In this document: piece by piece, positions 5,100 through 7,381 of the stretch
How the letters are laid out: each line of letters starts with the position of its first letter
Position numbering within the stretch: position 1 is the stretch's first letter
Assembly: GCA_028711875.1 (NCBI GenBank)
Contig: JAQTRJ010000100.1
Coordinates: forward strand, 1 to 7,381
Length of the DNA stretch: 7,381 bases
Direction: 5' to 3'
Origin: a bacterium
Lineage (GTDB): Bacteria; Electryoneota; RPQS01
Notes under the pieces: model-generated
The model's database searches: none
The model's input: only the letters and a program-made list of their open reading frames with translations
Told to the model about the DNA's origin: nothing
Program-made: the position numbers and the translations under genes

Positions 5100-5834
5100 G
5101 TGTCGCTAAGCAAATCAAGCACGCTCTTTTCTCTTCTAATTGTACCGGTTTTTCTTTTACCGGTTAAAATCATGGCTTCGGAAAGGTCAGACGTTGCGGA
5201 TTCTTCACGCATTAACACCGCACGATATGATTCTATACCACGTTCTTATGGAGCTAACGACGGGCAAGTTGTATGGAAAAGCGGAAAGCGGAAACCACGC
5301 ACCTCGTGGTTGACGAGCATAGAAACACTCTGGCCTCGTGACCGGCAAGAAGAGGATTCTTGGTGGTGGCATACCGGCGCAGATGCGGTTCTCTACAACA
5401 TCAACATCGCACACTGCTGGCGATGGCAATATGGTCTTGAGGTGCAGCTTGGCATCACGTTGGTTGATGCCGCTGAAACGTACAAAGAGGAGTTCTACTT
5501 CAGTCCTTCAAGCCGGAGTCAGGCTTTCGGTTTGTCATTTGGTCCAACATTATATTGGACAGTGATCGAGTGGTGGCGGCTTGGAGTAATTGTAGACTTT
5601 GTTCCGCAGATCATGTTTTCTTATCGCGAGTTCCCGCACGGCGGTACATGGATCAATTTTTTCGGTCGCAACAGCATCGGTGCTGCCTGCGAACTTAGTA
5701 GGAAGTACTCCATTGAAGTGACACATCGTTGGGGGCACGTTTCCAATGCTGATGTCTCGAATAATCCGGGCTGGGACGGCGAAGGAACCTATTTGGGCAT
5801 TCGTCGGCAGGTGAACTGGAGAAATGATCAATGA
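5100..5834 (+). CDS. Acyloxyacyl hydrolase, PagL-type lipid A 3-O-deacylase
   Basis: PagL enzymes are outer-membrane beta-barrels that remove the 3-O acyl chain of lipid A. The C-terminal part has the family pattern: PHGGTWINF (179-187), a glycine-rich strand, then GHVSNADVS (212-220) and NNPG (221-224). His213 and Ser215 match the catalytic His-x-Ser, and Glu228 or Asp226 could be the acidic partner. GTG at 5100 is preferred because it gives a signal peptide (hydrophobic residues about 9-21, cleavage likely after Ala26) and follows rfbD by five bases. A TTG at 5091 and a GTG at 4980 are alternatives, and no clear ribosome binding site is seen. At 244 aa it exceeds the 173 aa of Pseudomonas PagL, mainly by an N-terminal stretch (27-85). 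Two 60-base samples are 45 and 48 percent GC against 60 percent in an rfbC sample, suggesting separate origin. Confidence 0.75.
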   Translation: MSLSKSSTLFSLLIVPVFLLPVKIMASERSDVADSSRINTARYDSIPRSYGANDGQVVWKSGKRKPRTSWLTSIETLWPRDRQEEDSWWWHTGADAVLYNINIAHCWRWQYGLEVQLGITLVDAAETYKEEFYFSPSSRSQAFGLSFGPTLYWTVIEWWRLGVIVDFVPQIMFSYREFPHGGTWINFFGRNSIGAACELSRKYSIEVTHRWGHVSNADVSNNPGWDGEGTYLGIRRQVNWRNDQ

Positions 5835-5966
5835 CGAACCCGATGATTAGGGTATTGATCGCAGGGGTAATTGATGCGAATGCACTGATTCGAGGATTTT
5901 GAGGACTTTTCAGGGAATGCAAATAGATGGCAGGGAGAAACTCTGCTCGGCGATACAAGGAGACCC

Positions 5967-6422
5967 ATGATTCACGGCGTTGCGACACACAAACTCCGGC
6001 TCATTCCCGATGAGCGCGGACGACTGATGGAAATTCTGCGCAAGGACTGGGAGTACTACAAGCCCATCGCGCAGGTCTATATGACCACCAACTACCCCGG
6101 CGTGGTCAAGGCCTGGCACTATCACACCAAGCAGTGGGATCAGGTGGCCTGCGTCAAGGGCATGGTCAAGCTCGCGCTCTACGACGGACGCGAGGATTCG
6201 CCCACCCACGGTCAGGTCAACGAATTTTTCCTCGGCGAACACAATCCCATGCTGGTCCAGATTCCGCCCGGCGTCTACCACGGCTGGAAGTGCGTTTCCG
6301 AGGGCGAATCGGTGATGGTCAACTGCCCGACCGAACTCTACGACTACGAACATCCCGACGAACATCGCGCGCCCTACAACGACCCGCGCATCCCCTACGA
6401 CTGGGAGATTCAGTTCAAATGA
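5967..6422 (+). CDS. rfbC: dTDP-4-dehydrorhamnose 3,5-epimerase family protein
   Basis: RfbC/RmlC epimerises C3 and C5 of dTDP-4-dehydro-6-deoxyglucose, the step before RfbD. The protein is a small cupin: DERGRLMEI (15-23), KAWHYHTKQ (48-56) where His51 aligns with the catalytic base of RmlC, VKGMVKLALYDGR (63-75), IPPGVYHGW (99-107), and a C-terminal PTELYDYE...YNDP in which Tyr127 lies at the spacing of the RmlC catalytic Tyr. At 151 aa it is shorter than the usual 180 or so, so a related epimerase or isomerase cannot be excluded; the rfbA and rfbD neighbours favour rhamnose synthesis. AAGGAG (5957-5962) lies four bases before the ATG. The 132-base gap after the pagL-like gene holds no gene. 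The stop TGA overlaps an ATG (ATGA, 6419-6422) that opens the next heptamer repeat. Confidence 0.85.
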   Translation: MIHGVATHKLRLIPDERGRLMEILRKDWEYYKPIAQVYMTTNYPGVVKAWHYHTKQWDQVACVKGMVKLALYDGREDSPTHGQVNEFFLGEHNPMLVQIPPGVYHGWKCVSEGESVMVNCPTELYDYEHPDEHRAPYNDPRIPYDWEIQFK

Positions 6423-6496
6423 GAAACGAGAAATTTGAAATGAGAAAAGCTGTCGGATTGTATTCCGCTTTCTCATTTCTCATTTCTGCCTTCTGA
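6419..6496 (+). CDS. Possible 25-codon small ORF within the heptamer inverted repeat
   Basis: The ATG at 6419 overlaps the rfbC stop as ATGA, the classic arrangement for translational coupling, and the frame ends at TGA 6494-6496, ten bases before the start of the next gene. The peptide has a charged first ten residues (Arg, Glu, Lys) and a hydrophobic second half (Val, Leu, Phe, Ile), like a tiny membrane peptide. The likeness may be a by-product of the repeat: the purine heptamers encode Arg-Asn-Glu-Lys and their complements encode Phe-Ser-Phe-Leu-Ile. It may be translated only as a bridge between its neighbours. Confidence 0.25.
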   Translation: MRNEKFEMRKAVGLYSAFSFLISAF

Positions 6497-6504
6497 TTTT
6501 CTTC
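6419..6504 (+). repeat. Second heptamer inverted repeat, without an S23-type gene
   Basis: Purine units start at 6419, 6426, 6433 and 6440 (ATGAGAA-like). After a 20-base loop their complement follows as TTCTCAT, TTCTCAT, TTCTGCC, TTCTGAT and TTTCTTC units (from 6470). Bases 6429-6447 pair with 6469-6487 at 17 of 19 positions. The right arm shares its first 20 bases with the right arm at 999-1018 and the same CTGATTTTCTTCC tail. It begins on the rfbC stop codon and ends two bases before the next start codon, filling the whole spacer. Confidence 0.85.
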
Positions 6505-6506
6505 CC

Positions 6507-7094
6507 ATGCCCGACCCCGACCCTCACATATCCAGCGGCCTGTCCAACGACGATATCGAGAAAAAAACGTGGGACTGGTTCGTGCGCGCCGTCTCGCAGG
6601 AGTTCGGCCCGGCTCACTATCAGGTGGTCTATCCACCCGACAGCGGACTCTGGCCGGACGTGATCGCCGTGCGCGCGCATGATCGGGTCGGATTCGAAAT
6701 CACCTCGCCGCTGCGCCCCGAGGACGTGGTGAAAAAAACGAATCATCCGAGCGATGACGACGACGGATCGTCGCTGCAGGCGCGGCTTGAGCGGCGGGTC
6801 ATGGAAGCGGTCAAGCGCAAAATCAAAAAGTACGGCAGCAAGCCGTCGAATGTTCCGCTCGGCCTGCTGGTCACGCTCGCGCATCCGTCGAGTTTGAAAT
6901 TCTCATCGTCCGAAACCAACCTCGCGCATCTCTCGCAGGTGGTCAAGAGCCGTTTGGGTCATCTCATTCATCAGCCGATTGACGCGGTTTACCTCGTCGG
7001 CCCCGGCCCGCACGCGCATCTGCTCTGGCGGCGGCGCGGCGCGAAATGGAAAAAACTTTTCCCCGAACTGAATGCCCTCGCTGAAAGAGCTTAA
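6507..7094 (+). CDS. Hypothetical protein, 195 aa, possibly a degenerate nuclease-like fold
   Basis: I do not recognise a named family. The protein has no signal peptide or membrane segment. An N-terminal helix with Glu18 (IEKKTWDWF) is followed by WPDVIAV (49-55, Asp51) and VGFEITSP (61-68, Glu64). This order resembles a PD-(D/E)xK nuclease core but with Thr66 where Lys is expected, so a catalytic role is uncertain. An acidic stretch (Asp83-Asp86), a basic helix (about 92-112, ERRVMEAVKRKIKKYG) and hydrophobic strands (GLLVTLAH, AVYLVG) follow. The ATG at 6507 directly follows the heptamer repeat and has no Shine-Dalgarno. The last 23 bases overlap the methyltransferase start, so the two genes are probably translated together. 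Confidence 0.65.
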   Translation: MPDPDPHISSGLSNDDIEKKTWDWFVRAVSQEFGPAHYQVVYPPDSGLWPDVIAVRAHDRVGFEITSPLRPEDVVKKTNHPSDDDDGSSLQARLERRVMEAVKRKIKKYGSKPSNVPLGLLVTLAHPSSLKFSSSETNLAHLSQVVKSRLGHLIHQPIDAVYLVGPGPHAHLLWRRRGAKWKKLFPELNALAERA

Positions 7095-7381
7095 CGCGCG
7101 GAGCTGGGACGACCGGCTCGCAGCGCGCGCCCACACCTACACGCTGGACGGCCGTTTCCGGTTCGCCTGCGACCGCCTGCTTCTGCACAAGCCCAAACGC
7201 TGGCTCGACATCGGCACCGGCAACGGTTTTTTGCCGAACGCGATGCGCGGGCAACTGAGCGGCGTGCACATCGCTGGAACGGATTTCGCCGAAAACGCTC
7301 TCGTCGCGGCCAATGACGCGCTCGACGAAAAAGCTTTGAATGATCTCGATCAAGACGACCTTCCCTTCGCGGCGGAGTCGT
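7072..7381 (+). CDS. Class I SAM-dependent methyltransferase, N-terminal part (cut by window end)
   Basis: The first 103 codons are present. The Rossmann-type SAM-binding motif I is WLDIGTGNGF (44-53), motif II holds an acidic residue in GTDFAEN (69-75, Asp71), and DLPFAAES (96-103) matches the DLPF motif common in Methyltransf_11 / UbiE-like enzymes that act on small molecules or lipids. The ATG at 7072 is the first start after an in-frame TGA at 7069-7071 (TGAATG), which fixes the upstream limit. It overlaps the preceding gene by 23 bases, implying translational coupling, and no Shine-Dalgarno is evident. The substrate cannot be told from the N-terminus. Nothing in the visible part suggests a DNA methyltransferase. 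Confidence 0.85.
   Translation, partial: MPSLKELNARSWDDRLAARAHTYTLDGRFRFACDRLLLHKPKRWLDIGTGNGFLPNAMRGQLSGVHIAGTDFAENALVAANDALDEKALNDLDQDDLPFAAES

Noticed and set aside
6507..7381. Restriction-modification system
   Set aside because: The nuclease motif lacks its Lys, and the methyltransferase has UbiE-like features with no DNA-methyltransferase catalytic motif in the visible part.

Overview
The window looks like chromosomal DNA from an uncultivated, GC-rich, Gram-negative bacterium. The Gram-negative reading rests on a PagL-type outer-membrane lipid A deacylase and on envelope-sugar genes. Several convincing starts (rfbA, rfbD, the 6507 gene) lack a Shine-Dalgarno sequence, while others (3351, 5967) have a good one. 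Nothing here fixes the phylum. There are no rRNA or tRNA genes, no transposase and no CRISPR array. All supported genes lie on the + strand.

Layout. 1-580: the 3' end of an unknown gene in frame 1 and a small hypothetical gene (209-580). 587-1028: a gene for a four-helix-bundle protein of the 23S-rRNA-intervening-sequence (S23/TIGR02436) family, bracketed by inverted arrays of a 7-base repeat. 1065-1811: rfbA (glucose-1-phosphate thymidylyltransferase). 1812-2566: 755 bases without a gene, packed with heptamer arrays, hairpins and a 118-base direct repeat. 2567-4097: two tandem SIMPL (DUF541/YggE-like) genes, flanked by a perfect 28-base inverted repeat. 4177-5094: rfbD (dTDP-4-dehydrorhamnose reductase). 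5100-5834: a lower-GC PagL-like acyloxyacyl hydrolase. 5967-6422: rfbC-type 3,5-epimerase. 6419-6504: a second heptamer inverted repeat, without the four-helix gene. 6507-7094: hypothetical protein, possibly with a degenerate nuclease-like fold. 7072-7381: the start of a class I SAM methyltransferase, cut by the window edge.

RfbA, RfbC and RfbD supply three of the four steps from glucose-1-phosphate to dTDP-L-rhamnose; rfbB is not in the window. The rhamnose genes are usually contiguous but here are separated by an envelope protein pair, a lipid A modifying enzyme and repeat DNA. PagL and the rhamnose enzymes both bear on the lipopolysaccharide surface.

No complete new defence or mobile system is visible. 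The most unusual signal is the family of 7-base-period arrays, most units carrying ATGA (overlapping start and stop). They sit at gene ends, form large inverted repeats and in one case enclose an S23-family gene. This resembles the architecture of rRNA intervening sequences but lies outside any rRNA.
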